Assembly (NCBI GenBank): GCA_948473335.1
Contig: CAOKXF010000002.1
Span: forward strand, 1 to 64,000
Length of the DNA stretch: 64,000 nt
Source: an uncultured Clostridium sp.
GTDB lineage: Bacteria > Bacillota > Clostridia > TANB77 > CAG-508
Direction: 5' to 3'
Positions 18,271-25,766 of the stretch are shown in pieces (position 1 is the stretch's first letter; each line of letters starts with the position of its first letter). The position numbers were made by a program, and so were the translations under genes. The notes beneath the pieces are model-generated. The model was not told the origin of the DNA, did no database searches, and saw nothing but the letters and a program-made list of their open reading frames with translations.

Positions 18271-18333
18271 AAAAAAAGCAGCTTGTTCACTAATGGGCGC
18301 ATATCCGCGCCCATTAGTAAATAAGTTGATTTT
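18271..18333 (-). terminator. Terminator of the metal-efflux operon, member of a repeated hairpin family
   Basis: The stem CTAATGGGCGC/GCGCCCATTAG with its lower arms lies directly after the P-type ATPase stop and is followed by seven T residues on the minus strand. Nearly the same hairpin core recurs at 29810-29871. Confidence 0.85.
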
Positions 18334-20199
18334 TCAAGTGTTACAGCTTTTTGATTCCATATTTTTTACTCTTAACATTCTCAATGCATTTAATATAGCT
18401 ATTATAGAAACTCCAACATCTGCAAAGACTGCTGCCCACATTGTTGCAATTCCAATTGCACTTAATATTAATACTCCTATTTTTACAACTAGTGCAAATA
18501 TTATATTTTGTTTTACTATATTCATCGTTTTTTTAGATATTTTAATTGCTGTTACTATCTTTGATGGTTCATCTGTCATTATAACTATATCTGCTGCTTC
18601 AATTGCTGCGTCAGAACCTAATCCTCCCATTGCAATTCCTATATCTGAAACTGCTAGAACTGGTGCATCATTTATTCCATCTCCTACAAATACAAGTTTA
18701 CCTTTTTCTGTCTTTTCTTCTATTAATTCTTCTACTTTTTTTACTTTTCCATCTGGTAATAGCTCTGTAAATACTTGTGTCATTTCTAATTCTTTTGCTA
18801 CATTTTCTCCTACTATTTTCTTATCTCCTGTTAGCATTACTATCTCTTTTACATTGTTCTTTTTTAAATCTTTAACTGCATTTTTTGAATCTTTTTTTAT
18901 TTTATCTGATATTACTATATATCCTACAAATTCTTTGTTTATTGCTACATATAGTATTGTTCCAATTTCTTTACATTCTGTATACTTTATTTTATTTTCT
19001 TCCATAATTTTATTGTTGCCAACTATGACTTCTTGATTTTCTACTTTTGCTATTATTCCTAATCCTGATATTTCTTCTGTTTCTGATATTAATTTAGAAT
19101 CAATTGCTTTATTATATGCTTTTTTTAATGATATTGATATTGGATGATTTGAATAACTTTCTGCATATGCTGCATATTTTATTAGTTCGTCTTCTGTTAT
19201 CCTTTTTGCTTCTATTTTTTGTACTTCAAATATTCCTTGTGTCAATGTCCCTGTTTTATCAAATACTACTATTTCTGTTTTTGATAATGCTTCTAAATAA
19301 TTACTTCCTTTTACTAATATTCCTAGTTTTGATGCTCCTCCTATTCCTCCAAAAAATCCTAATGGTATTGATATTACTAATGCACATGGACATGATACAA
19401 CCAGAAATGTTAATGCTCTATATAACCATTCGATAAAACTTGCTTTTTGTAATATTAGTGGTGGTACTATTGCTAATATTACTGCTATTATTACTACTAT
19501 TGGTGTATAGTATTTCGCAAATTTACTTATGAAGTTTTCTGATTTTGATTTCTTACTACTTGCATTTTCTACTAAATCTAGTATTTTACTTACAGTTGAT
19601 TCTTCAAATTCTTTTGTTACTTTTATTGTTATTAATCCACTTTGATTAATACATCCACTTAACACTTCATCTTTTTCTTTGACTTCTCTTGGTAATGATT
19701 CTCCAGTTAATGATGATGTGTCTATCATTGAATTTCCTTCTATTATTATTCCATCTAATGGTATTTTTTCTCCCGGCTTTACTATAATTATTTCTCCCAA
19801 TTTTATTTCATCTGGGTCTACTTTTTCTATATTTTCTCCTCGTTTTACATTTGCATAGTCTGGTCTTATATCCATTAAATTTGATATTGATTTTCTTGAT
19901 TTGTTTACTGCATAACTTTGGAATAATTCTCCTACTTGATAAAACAACATTACTGCTACTGCTTCTGGAAATTCTCCTATTCCAAATGCTCCTATTGTTG
20001 CTATTGTCATTAAAAAGTTTTCATCAAATATTTTTCCTCTTGATATGTTTCTTATCGCTTTCCATACTATTTCTAATCCTACTATTGTATAACTTAGTAT
20101 GAATATTCCTTTGTTTATCCATTCATTTTTGAATGATATTAATAATGCTATTATATATAGTATTAAGGATATTAATATTTGTATCGTTTTCTTTTTCAT
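18334..20199 (-). CDS. cadA: Heavy-metal P1B-type ATPase (Zn/Cd/Pb efflux, CadA/ZntA-like)
   Basis: This 621-residue inner-membrane pump should use ATP to export soft divalent metals. Visible are the actuator motif TGES (LTGESLPRE), the metal-binding transmembrane CPC motif (SCPCALVISIPLG), the phosphorylation site DKTGTLT, the HP dipeptide (SNHPISIS) and the hinge GDGINDAPVLAVSDIGIAMG. CPC together with DAAIEAADIVIM fits the Cd/Zn/Pb subgroup rather than Cu pumps; this specificity is inferred. It lacks the N-terminal HMA domains of many homologues, and a free HMA protein is encoded just upstream. The stop is TGA. It is the last gene of a repressor-HMA-pump operon and ends in a strong terminator. 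Confidence 0.93.
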   Translation of the reverse strand: MKKKTIQILISLILYIIALLISFKNEWINKGIFILSYTIVGLEIVWKAIRNISRGKIFDENFLMTIATIGAFGIGEFPEAVAVMLFYQVGELFQSYAVNKSRKSISNLMDIRPDYANVKRGENIEKVDPDEIKLGEIIIVKPGEKIPLDGIIIEGNSMIDTSSLTGESLPREVKEKDEVLSGCINQSGLITIKVTKEFEESTVSKILDLVENASSKKSKSENFISKFAKYYTPIVVIIAVILAIVPPLILQKASFIEWLYRALTFLVVSCPCALVISIPLGFFGGIGGASKLGILVKGSNYLEALSKTEIVVFDKTGTLTQGIFEVQKIEAKRITEDELIKYAAYAESYSNHPISISLKKAYNKAIDSKLISETEEISGLGIIAKVENQEVIVGNNKIMEENKIKYTECKEIGTILYVAINKEFVGYIVISDKIKKDSKNAVKDLKKNNVKEIVMLTGDKKIVGENVAKELEMTQVFTELLPDGKVKKVEELIEEKTEKGKLVFVGDGINDAPVLAVSDIGIAMGGLGSDAAIEAADIVIMTDEPSKIVTAIKISKKTMNIVKQNIIFALVVKIGVLILSAIGIATMWAAVFADVGVSIIAILNALRMLRVKNMESKSCNT

Positions 20200-20209
20200 T
20201 TGTTTCCTC

Positions 20210-20431
20210 CTAATTTTCTTCTAATCTTGCATCTGGCTCTTCCTTTTTTATTACTTTTTTTACTTTTTCTATTATCTCTTCTCTTTTTTCTTCTTCACAT
20301 TCAAATATTAATTTTTCTGTCATAAAACTTAGTGTGGCATTTTCTATTCCTGCTATTTTTTGTATTTCTCTTTCTAATTTTGCTGCACAGTTTGCACAGT
20401 CTATACCTTTTATTTTTAATTTATTTTTCAT
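20210..20431 (-). CDS. Free-standing heavy-metal-associated (HMA) domain protein
   Basis: This 73-residue protein is a single HMA ferredoxin-like domain with the metal-binding motif GIDCANCAAKLE near residue 9. It probably binds and delivers metal to the adjacent P-type ATPase, replacing that pump's missing N-terminal domain. The C-terminus (about 55-73) is unusually charged (EKVKKVIKKEEPDARLEEN). AAGGAAG precedes the ATG. The gene starts 20 nt after the repressor gene and ends 11 nt before the pump gene. Confidence 0.9.
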   Translation of the reverse strand: MKNKLKIKGIDCANCAAKLEREIQKIAGIENATLSFMTEKLIFECEEEKREEIIEKVKKVIKKEEPDARLEEN

Positions 20432-20450
20432 TTTCTTTCTTCCTTTCTTT

Positions 20451-20816
20451 TTAATTGTTTTTATGTTCTATATGTTCAATTCCTAATTCAAATAATCCTT
20501 TTACATGGTCATCATCTATTGAATAATATACTTCTTTTCCTTCTCTTCTACATTTTACTATACTCATTCTTCTTAATGTTCCTAATTGATGTGATATTGA
20601 TGATTTACTCATTCCTAATACATTTGCTATATCGCATACACACATTTCGTTTTGGTCTAATGTAAATAGTATTTTTGCTCTTGTTGTATCTCCCAATATT
20701 TTGAAAAATTCTGCTAATTTATTGAATATATCGTCTTCTGGCATATTTTTTAGTGTGGCTTTTACTTTTTCTTCATGTATTATATTACAGTCACATATAA
20801 ATTCGTTCTTTGACAT
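20451..20816 (-). CDS. cadC: ArsR/SmtB-family metal-sensing repressor (CadC-like)
   Basis: This 121-residue winged-helix protein should repress its own operon and release DNA when it binds metal. The DNA-binding helix region reads VLGMSKSSISHQLGTLRRM. Metal ligands of two known sites are visible: N-terminal Cys pair CDCN plus CVCD in helix 3 (the alpha3N site of CadC), and DDHVKGLFELGIEHIEH near the C-terminus (the alpha5 Zn site of SmtB/CzrA). This suggests response to Cd/Pb and Zn, by family knowledge. AGGAGG precedes the ATG. Two palindromic operators overlap the promoter upstream. Confidence 0.92.
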   Translation of the reverse strand: MSKNEFICDCNIIHEEKVKATLKNMPEDDIFNKLAEFFKILGDTTRAKILFTLDQNEMCVCDIANVLGMSKSSISHQLGTLRRMSIVKCRREGKEVYYSIDDDHVKGLFELGIEHIEHKNN

Positions 20817-20850
20817 TTATACCTCCTTTATTTTTTACTAAATAAAACAA

Positions 20851-20866
20851 TTGAATATGTATTCAA
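20851..20866 (-). promoter_or_regulatory. Downstream ArsR/CadC-type operator
   Basis: TTGAATATGTATTCAA is a perfect 7-2-7 inverted repeat placed after the -10 box, where the start of transcription is expected. It matches the imperfect TGAA-N-TTCA pattern of SmtB/CadC-family operators. Confidence 0.75.
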
Positions 20867-20880
20867 CTATATCTGCTTAT

Positions 20881-20910
20881 ATTATAGTTGAATGTACATT
20901 CAATTGTCAA
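20881..20910 (-). promoter_or_regulatory. Metal-operon promoter with operator in the spacer
   Basis: TTGACA and TATAAT on the minus strand are 18 nt apart, and the perfect 16-bp palindrome TTGAATGTACATTCAA (20888-20903) fills the spacer. Repressor binding there would block RNA polymerase directly. Confidence 0.85.
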
Positions 20911-21025
20911 TACTTTTTATATAATTTTTATATTCTTGACTTCATTTAAATTATTATCTTTTATAAATAGAAAACGTAGACATTCACGAAAGTAAAGCCT
21001 TCGGTTTTTACTATATGAAAAAAAT

Positions 21026-21056
21026 AGCATAGTACCTATGTTACAGATACTATACT
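21026..21056 (-). terminator. Terminator of the small gene at 21071
   Basis: AGTATAGTA pairs with TACTATGCT (one G-T pair) and is followed by seven T residues on the minus strand. It lies 15 nt after the stop at 21071. Confidence 0.75.
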
Positions 21057-21070
21057 TTTTTATAAATATT

Positions 21071-21328
21071 TTATTTTCTTTTTATTGCTACTAATAATTC
21101 ACTTGTTTGCACTTCAAGTACATTGCCTTTATAGGCATAACTTTCTCCTGTCTTATATACAGTATATCCTAAGTTTTTTAGTCTTTGCATTATTAGATGT
21201 TCTACTCCACCTAAGTCTTCCATACTTAAATTTTCTTTTACTATCATCTCAAAAAAAGTAATTACTATTTTTTCTTCGTCATCATAAATCTTCTGATCTA
21301 TTATATTATTTAATTCTATTAAGGTCAT
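21071..21328 (-). CDS. Uncharacterised small protein (85 aa)
   Basis: I do not recognise this protein. The ORF track begins at 21430, but the ATG at 21328 (MTLIELNNII) is preferred because GAGGGA lies 7 nt before it, while the longer start has no ribosome binding site. The product is mixed helix and strand, with an acidic centre (YDDEEKIVITFFEMIVKEN) and no membrane helix or signal peptide. It is divergently placed from the 21497 gene. Confidence 0.6.
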   Translation of the reverse strand: MTLIELNNIIDQKIYDDEEKIVITFFEMIVKENLSMEDLGGVEHLIMQRLKNLGYTVYKTGESYAYKGNVLEVQTSELLVAIKRK

Positions 21329-21496
21329 TCTTTTTCCCTCTTTTTTACTAATATTTTTCATTACTCTCTTTTGTTTATTTTTAAATATTATATCATCTAC
21401 TTTTTTCAATGTCAATGTCCTAAATTTCATTTTTAGAATATGAAAAATCGAATATTTTTATAAAATATGGACATTCTAAAAAAAAGGAGATTTAAA

Positions 21497-21778
21497 TTGG
21501 AAACAATAGTAAATTTATATAGTAAAAGAGAAGGAGAATTGAATAAGTTTTTAAGTAGCTTTTTTAATACAGAAATGGAAATTCCATATGCATTGACTTG
21601 GCAAAAAAAGTATTATAATCCTGTTGATGTTACTGACATTGTTGGGGTTTATGTTGATAATCGTGATAATTATTCTATCAGTTTGTGGGTATGCTTAGAT
21701 TATAATGTTTATATAAATGTTTCTGAAAAAAATGCAGATGCTCTTATAAAATATATTTATGAAAGATATCCATCATAA
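21497..21778 (+). CDS. Uncharacterised small protein (93 aa), TTG start
   Basis: The ORF track starts at ATG 21467, but AAAGGAG overlaps that reading and points to TTG at 21497, 7 nt downstream, giving the product ETIVNLYSKREGELNKFL after the initiator. It is a soluble alpha/beta-looking protein ending in ALIKYIYERYPS. I do not know its function. It is one of only four plus-strand genes and shares a bidirectional terminator with the convergent gene at 21904. Confidence 0.65.
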   Translation: METIVNLYSKREGELNKFLSSFFNTEMEIPYALTWQKKYYNPVDVTDIVGVYVDNRDNYSISLWVCLDYNVYINVSEKNADALIKYIYERYPS

Positions 21779-21782
21779 TATC

Positions 21783-21842
21783 AAAAACAACTTATTTACT
21801 AATAGTCTTCAGATATACACTTATTAGTAAACAAGTTGTTTT
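21783..21842. terminator. Bidirectional terminator, hairpin family member
   Basis: AAAAACAACTT and TTACTAATA pair with TATTAGTAA and AAGTTGTTTTT around a 17-nt loop. It separates convergent genes. The outer arms resemble those at 29810-29871 but the GC-rich tip is missing. Confidence 0.8.
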
Positions 21843-21898
21843 TTATACTTTAGGAAAGTCATCATAGTATGATGGTTTTCTGTAGAGGATAATTATGG
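21839..21898 (-). repeat. 60-bp dispersed element, copy 1
   Basis: The segment from TTATACTTTAGGAAAG to GAGGATAATTATGG matches 29866-29927 at about 56 of 60 positions. It contains small hairpins (ACTTT-AGG-AAAGT and CATCAT-AGT-ATGATG). It lies in the 3' untranslated region of the 21904 gene. Confidence 0.8.
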
Positions 21899-21903
21899 TC
21901 TTT

Positions 21904-22386
21904 CTAATCATTATTTTCTGTTTTTTCATTTTCCTCTTTTTCAGTATGTTCATCACTTTCAATATTATCGTCTGTTGAATCAGATGGTTTTTCTATTATT
22001 TCTACCTCTTTGGCTTCTTCAATGATTTGTTCTGCTCCACAATGAACGCAGAACTTTGCGTCTTTTTCAATTTCTGCAAAGCATTTTATACATTGTTTTT
22101 TGTCTTTTAATAATCTTATTTCATTTAAGCAATTTTCTATTTCTGCTGAAAGTACATCTATTCTTGTTATTTCTTCTTCTAAATCCTTTTGTATATTTAT
22201 CTCTTCCTTTAATGTGTGTTTTTCATATATTTTTTTTCCTATTTCTTGATATAAATCATTGATTTTTGATTTACTTTCATTCATTTTCATTTTTAATTTT
22301 GCTTCTTTTGTTAGTTTATTGGTTTTCTCACTTACCCCTTTATATGTTTCAGTTGCTTTTTTACTTAGTTTGTTAAAAAAATCCAT
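21904..22386 (-). CDS. Coiled-coil protein with C-terminal zinc-ribbon
   Basis: I prefer the ATG at 22386 (MDFFNKLSKKATETYKG) over the track's 22455, because the upstream part has no ribosome binding site and overlaps a repeat; AAAGGA lies 12 nt before it. The 160-residue product has a long helical region (about 1-95) predicted to form a coiled coil. A zinc-ribbon follows, with CIKC and CVHCG pairs near residues 97-115. The tail is acidic (EEAKEVEIIEKPSDSTDDN). Proteins of this architecture are common in Firmicutes and uncharacterised. Confidence 0.75.
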   Translation of the reverse strand: MDFFNKLSKKATETYKGVSEKTNKLTKEAKLKMKMNESKSKINDLYQEIGKKIYEKHTLKEEINIQKDLEEEITRIDVLSAEIENCLNEIRLLKDKKQCIKCFAEIEKDAKFCVHCGAEQIIEEAKEVEIIEKPSDSTDDNIESDEHTEKEENEKTENND

Positions 22387-22431
22387 TTCTCTTTTCATTC
22401 CTTTCTTTTTAGGCATATTTTTGAATAAATT

Positions 22432-22474
22432 ATTTTTATGCTCTATGAAAATCATCCTGGTATGATGTCTTTCT
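22432..22474 (-). repeat. Diverged third copy of the 60-bp element
   Basis: On the minus strand AGAAAGACATCATACCAGGA and what follows align with the other two copies at roughly 34 of 42 positions. It lies in the 5' leader of the 21904-22386 gene rather than after a gene. Confidence 0.55.
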
Positions 22475-22571
22475 ATTGCCTTCTCTAATACTATTATTAC
22501 TATTACATTATTATAATTAAAATATTAAAAATTATTCTAAATAACTATCATGAACTTTTATTATATTGATT

Positions 22572-23555
22572 CTATTCTTCTTTTTTCTCTCTTGTCATCA
22601 ATATTTTTAATGCTTCATCTGGTTTTATTTCTCTATTTAATACTTTGTATACCGTTTCTACTATTGGCATTTCTACTTTGTGGATTTTTCCTAATTTATA
22701 TGCAACTTCTATATTGTCTATACTTTCTATTGTCATTCCCACTTGCTGTTTTGTTTCTTCTAATGTATATCCTTGTGCTATTAATCTTCCTGCTTTTCTA
22801 TTTCTACTATGTTCACTTAAGCACGTTACTATTAAATCTCCTAGTCCACTTAATCCATAAAATGTTTCTTGTTCTCCTCCTAATTGTACTCCTAATCTGC
22901 TTATTTCTACTAATCCTCTTGTTATTAGTGCTGCAAATGAATTGTCTCCTAGTCCTAATCCTGAAGCGACTCCTGCACAAAATGCTATTATATTTTTTAA
23001 AGCTCCTCCTAATTCGACTCCTTTTACATCGTTTGATGTATATATTCTCATTTTTTCACACATAAATGTGTCTTGTATTAGTTTTTGTACTTCTCTATCT
23101 TTTGATGCAATTACTAATACTGTTGTCATTAAAAATGCTACTTCTTCCGCATGGCTTGGTCCTGATAGTATTCCTATTTTTGTATCTGGCATTTCTTGTT
23201 CGAATATTTCATCTAATGTTGATAGTGTTTCACTTTCAAATCCTTTTGAACATATTATTATTGGTTGATTTGTTACATATTGTTTATATTCATTTAATGT
23301 ACTTCTTGTAAATTTTGATGGTGTTACATGTAATATAAAGTCTGTTCCTTCTATTGCTTCTTTATATGATGTTGTACATTTTACATTTTCTGGTATTACA
23401 GCATCTGGTAAAAATTTGCACTTTTTTTCATTATTTATCATATCTGCTTCTTCTTGCATAAATGACCATATTTTTATTTTATTTCCTAAACTTGCTAGGT
23501 GTATTGCAAGTGCTACTCCCCAGCTTCCACTTCCTATTATTCCTATATTTTTCAT
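22572..23555 (-). CDS. gpsA: Glycerol-3-phosphate dehydrogenase [NAD(P)+]
   Basis: This 327-residue cytosolic enzyme reduces dihydroxyacetone phosphate to sn-glycerol-3-phosphate for phospholipid synthesis. The N-terminal Rossmann motif reads GIIGSGSWGVALAIHL. GPSHAEEV and the catalytic-lysine region ELGGALKNIIAFCAGV are present, as is the C-terminal LSGLGDLIVTCLSEHSRNR. Length is as expected. It lies downstream of plsY, the acyltransferase that uses its product, in the order prs-der-plsY-gpsA. Confidence 0.96.
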   Translation of the reverse strand: MKNIGIIGSGSWGVALAIHLASLGNKIKIWSFMQEEADMINNEKKCKFLPDAVIPENVKCTTSYKEAIEGTDFILHVTPSKFTRSTLNEYKQYVTNQPIIICSKGFESETLSTLDEIFEQEMPDTKIGILSGPSHAEEVAFLMTTVLVIASKDREVQKLIQDTFMCEKMRIYTSNDVKGVELGGALKNIIAFCAGVASGLGLGDNSFAALITRGLVEISRLGVQLGGEQETFYGLSGLGDLIVTCLSEHSRNRKAGRLIAQGYTLEETKQQVGMTIESIDNIEVAYKLGKIHKVEMPIVETVYKVLNREIKPDEALKILMTREKKEE

Positions 23556-23617
23556 TGCCTTTTTCCTTGTTATATATTTAGGTTTTTTTGAAGGTTATAC
23601 CTATAAACCCTTTTTTA

Positions 23618-23727
23618 ATTGTATAGGAAAAATCGAAGATTTTTACATATACAAAAAGGTTAAGTTTCCTTAGTTTGTGCATATTTGCGAAGCAAAATGC
23701 ATATGTGACGAAGTCACTTTTCTTATT
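23618..23727 (+). repeat. 110-bp multi-hairpin element with GAA loops, copy A
   Basis: Three short hairpins with GAA loops follow each other: AAAAATC-GAA-GATTTTT, TTTGC-GAA-GCAAA (inside TGCAT/ATGCA) and GTGAC-GAA-GTCAC. The segment is about 95% identical to the reverse complement of 61716-61824. It lies between plsY and gpsA, with its GAA orientation opposite to those genes. Confidence 0.9.
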
Positions 23728-23738
23728 ATTTCAGAATA

Positions 23739-24371
23739 TTAACTTTTTTTAAAACTTATTTTGTTTTCTTTTCCTTCTAACATTCTTTTTATATTTGTTC
23801 TGTGATTAAATGCTACAATTAATGCTAATAATACACTAAATACAAAATATCCTGTTCCCTCTGATACTGTAAAATTTGTATCAATGAATAACACTAATAT
23901 TGGATATAATATTGCTGCTCCTACAGATCCTAATGATACCATTCTTGTTAATGCAATTAACACTAATGCAAATACTAAACATATTAATCCTATTTTCCAG
24001 TTTATCATTAATAATACACCTAATGATGTTGCTACTCCCTTTCCTCCTTTAAATTGGAAAAATACTGGAAATGTGTGTCCTATAACTACTAATAATGCTG
24101 CTAGTTGTACTAGTAATGCCCTATCTAAGTCTTGCCATATTGCTCCTATTATTATTGCTACTACTATCGCTACGATTCCTTTTAATATATCACTTACTAG
24201 TGTTATTAATGCTGCTTCTTTTCCTACAGAACGTAGCATGTTCGTTGTTCCAGCATTTCCACTTCCTTTTTCTCTTACATCAAATCCTGCCATTCTTTTA
24301 CTTATTATTATTGAAAAGTTTATGCTTCCTATTAAATATGCTATTAATGCTACTATTATATATGCTACCAT
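23739..24371 (-). CDS. plsY: Acyl-phosphate:glycerol-3-phosphate acyltransferase
   Basis: This 210-residue membrane enzyme transfers an acyl group from acyl phosphate to glycerol-3-phosphate, the first acylation in phosphatidic acid synthesis. Family motifs are clear: GSINFSIIISK near the N-terminus, GSGNAGTTNMLRSVGK near residue 37 and GHTFPVFFQFKGGKGVATSLG near 98. At least five hydrophobic helices are visible. Lys-rich residues end the protein. It lies 46 nt downstream of der. Confidence 0.95.
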   Translation of the reverse strand: MVAYIIVALIAYLIGSINFSIIISKRMAGFDVREKGSGNAGTTNMLRSVGKEAALITLVSDILKGIVAIVVAIIIGAIWQDLDRALLVQLAALLVVIGHTFPVFFQFKGGKGVATSLGVLLMINWKIGLICLVFALVLIALTRMVSLGSVGAAILYPILVLFIDTNFTVSEGTGYFVFSVLLALIVAFNHRTNIKRMLEGKENKISFKKS

Positions 24372-24417
24372 TTTGCCCTCCTTTTATTTTAAATATTTTA
24401 TTCTTGTTTTTTATAAA

Positions 24418-25752
24418 CTATATTTCAAATTCTTTTTCCCCTTTTTCTCTTGCTATTATTCTTATTGGTGTTCCTTCTAGTCCGAATTCTTTTCTTATTT
24501 GATTTATTAAATATCTTTCGTATGAGAAATGAAATAATTCTTTGTTATTCACAAATATTACAAATGTTGGTGGCTTTGTAGATACTTGGGTTCCATAGAG
24601 TATTTTTAGTCTTTTTCCTTTATCTGTTGGTGGCTGAACTATTGCTATTGCTTCGTTTATTACTTGATTTAATACAGATGTTGATATTCTCATTGCATTT
24701 TGTTCTGCTACATGATTTATTAGTTCAAATAGTTTGTCTACTCTTTGTCCAGTCTTTGCTGATATAAATAATATTGGTGCATATGATAAATATGCTAATT
24801 TATTATATATTTCTTTTTTGTATTTTTCTAATGTTCCTGTTTCTTTTTCATATTCATCCCATTTATTTACTACTATTATTACACCCTTTCCTGCTTCATG
24901 TGCTTCTCCTGCTATTTTTGCATCTTGGTCTGTTACTCCTTCTAATGCATCAATTAACATTAAGCATACATCTGCTCTTTCTATTGCTAATAATGTTCGC
25001 ATTATACTAAATTTTTCTATTGATTCTGTTACTTTGCTTTTTTTTCTTATTCCTGCTGTGTCTATAAATATATAATTCCCCTTATCATTGCTAAATTCAG
25101 AGTCTATAGCATCTCTTGTTGTTCCTGCTATATCGCTTACTATGTTTCTATTGTCTCCTAATATTTTGTTGATTAATGATGACTTTCCTACATTTGGTTT
25201 TCCTATTACTGCTACTTTTATTGGTTCATCTTCGCCTTCTATCTCTTCTTTTTCTGGAAAATGTTCATATATTGCATCTAATACATCTCCTATTCCTGTT
25301 GCATTTGTTGATGATATTAGATATGGTTCCCCTATTCCTAAATTGTAAAATTCATATGAATCTTCTTTTGCTTTTTGATAGTTGTCTGCTTTATTGCATA
25401 CTAATACTATTGGTTTTTTTGATTTTTTTAACATCAATGATATTTCTTCGTCTGCTGCTGTTATTCCTTGTCTTATATCTGTTAAAAATATTATTACATC
25501 TGCCATTTCTATTGCTATTTGTGCTTGTTCCCTCATTTGTGATATTATTATATCCTCTGATTTCGGTTCTATTCCTGCTGTGTCTATTACTGTGAATTCT
25601 CTTCCTCTCCAATTTGTTTTTGCATATATTCTATCTCTTGTTACTCCTGGAGTATCTTCTACAATTGATATTCTTGTTCCTACTATATAGTTGAAAAATG
25701 TTGATTTTCCTACATTCGGCTTTCCTATTATCGCTACTATTGGTTCTGACAT
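24418..25752 (-). CDS. der: Ribosome-associated GTPase Der (EngA)
   Basis: This 444-residue protein is the essential double GTPase for 50S ribosome maturation. The first G domain shows GKPNVGKSTFFN, DTPGVTRDR, DTAGIE and NKAD; the second shows GKPNVGKSSLIN, DIAGTTRDA, DTAGIRKKSK and NKWD. A KH-like C-terminal domain follows (KPPTFVIFVNNKELFHFSYERYLINQIR). Length is typical. AAGGAG precedes the ATG, and prs ends 15 nt upstream. Confidence 0.97.
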   Translation of the reverse strand: MSEPIVAIIGKPNVGKSTFFNYIVGTRISIVEDTPGVTRDRIYAKTNWRGREFTVIDTAGIEPKSEDIIISQMREQAQIAIEMADVIIFLTDIRQGITAADEEISLMLKKSKKPIVLVCNKADNYQKAKEDSYEFYNLGIGEPYLISSTNATGIGDVLDAIYEHFPEKEEIEGEDEPIKVAVIGKPNVGKSSLINKILGDNRNIVSDIAGTTRDAIDSEFSNDKGNYIFIDTAGIRKKSKVTESIEKFSIMRTLLAIERADVCLMLIDALEGVTDQDAKIAGEAHEAGKGVIIVVNKWDEYEKETGTLEKYKKEIYNKLAYLSYAPILFISAKTGQRVDKLFELINHVAEQNAMRISTSVLNQVINEAIAIVQPPTDKGKRLKILYGTQVSTKPPTFVIFVNNKELFHFSYERYLINQIRKEFGLEGTPIRIIAREKGEKEFEI

Positions 25753-25766
25753 TTCTTTTCTCCTTG

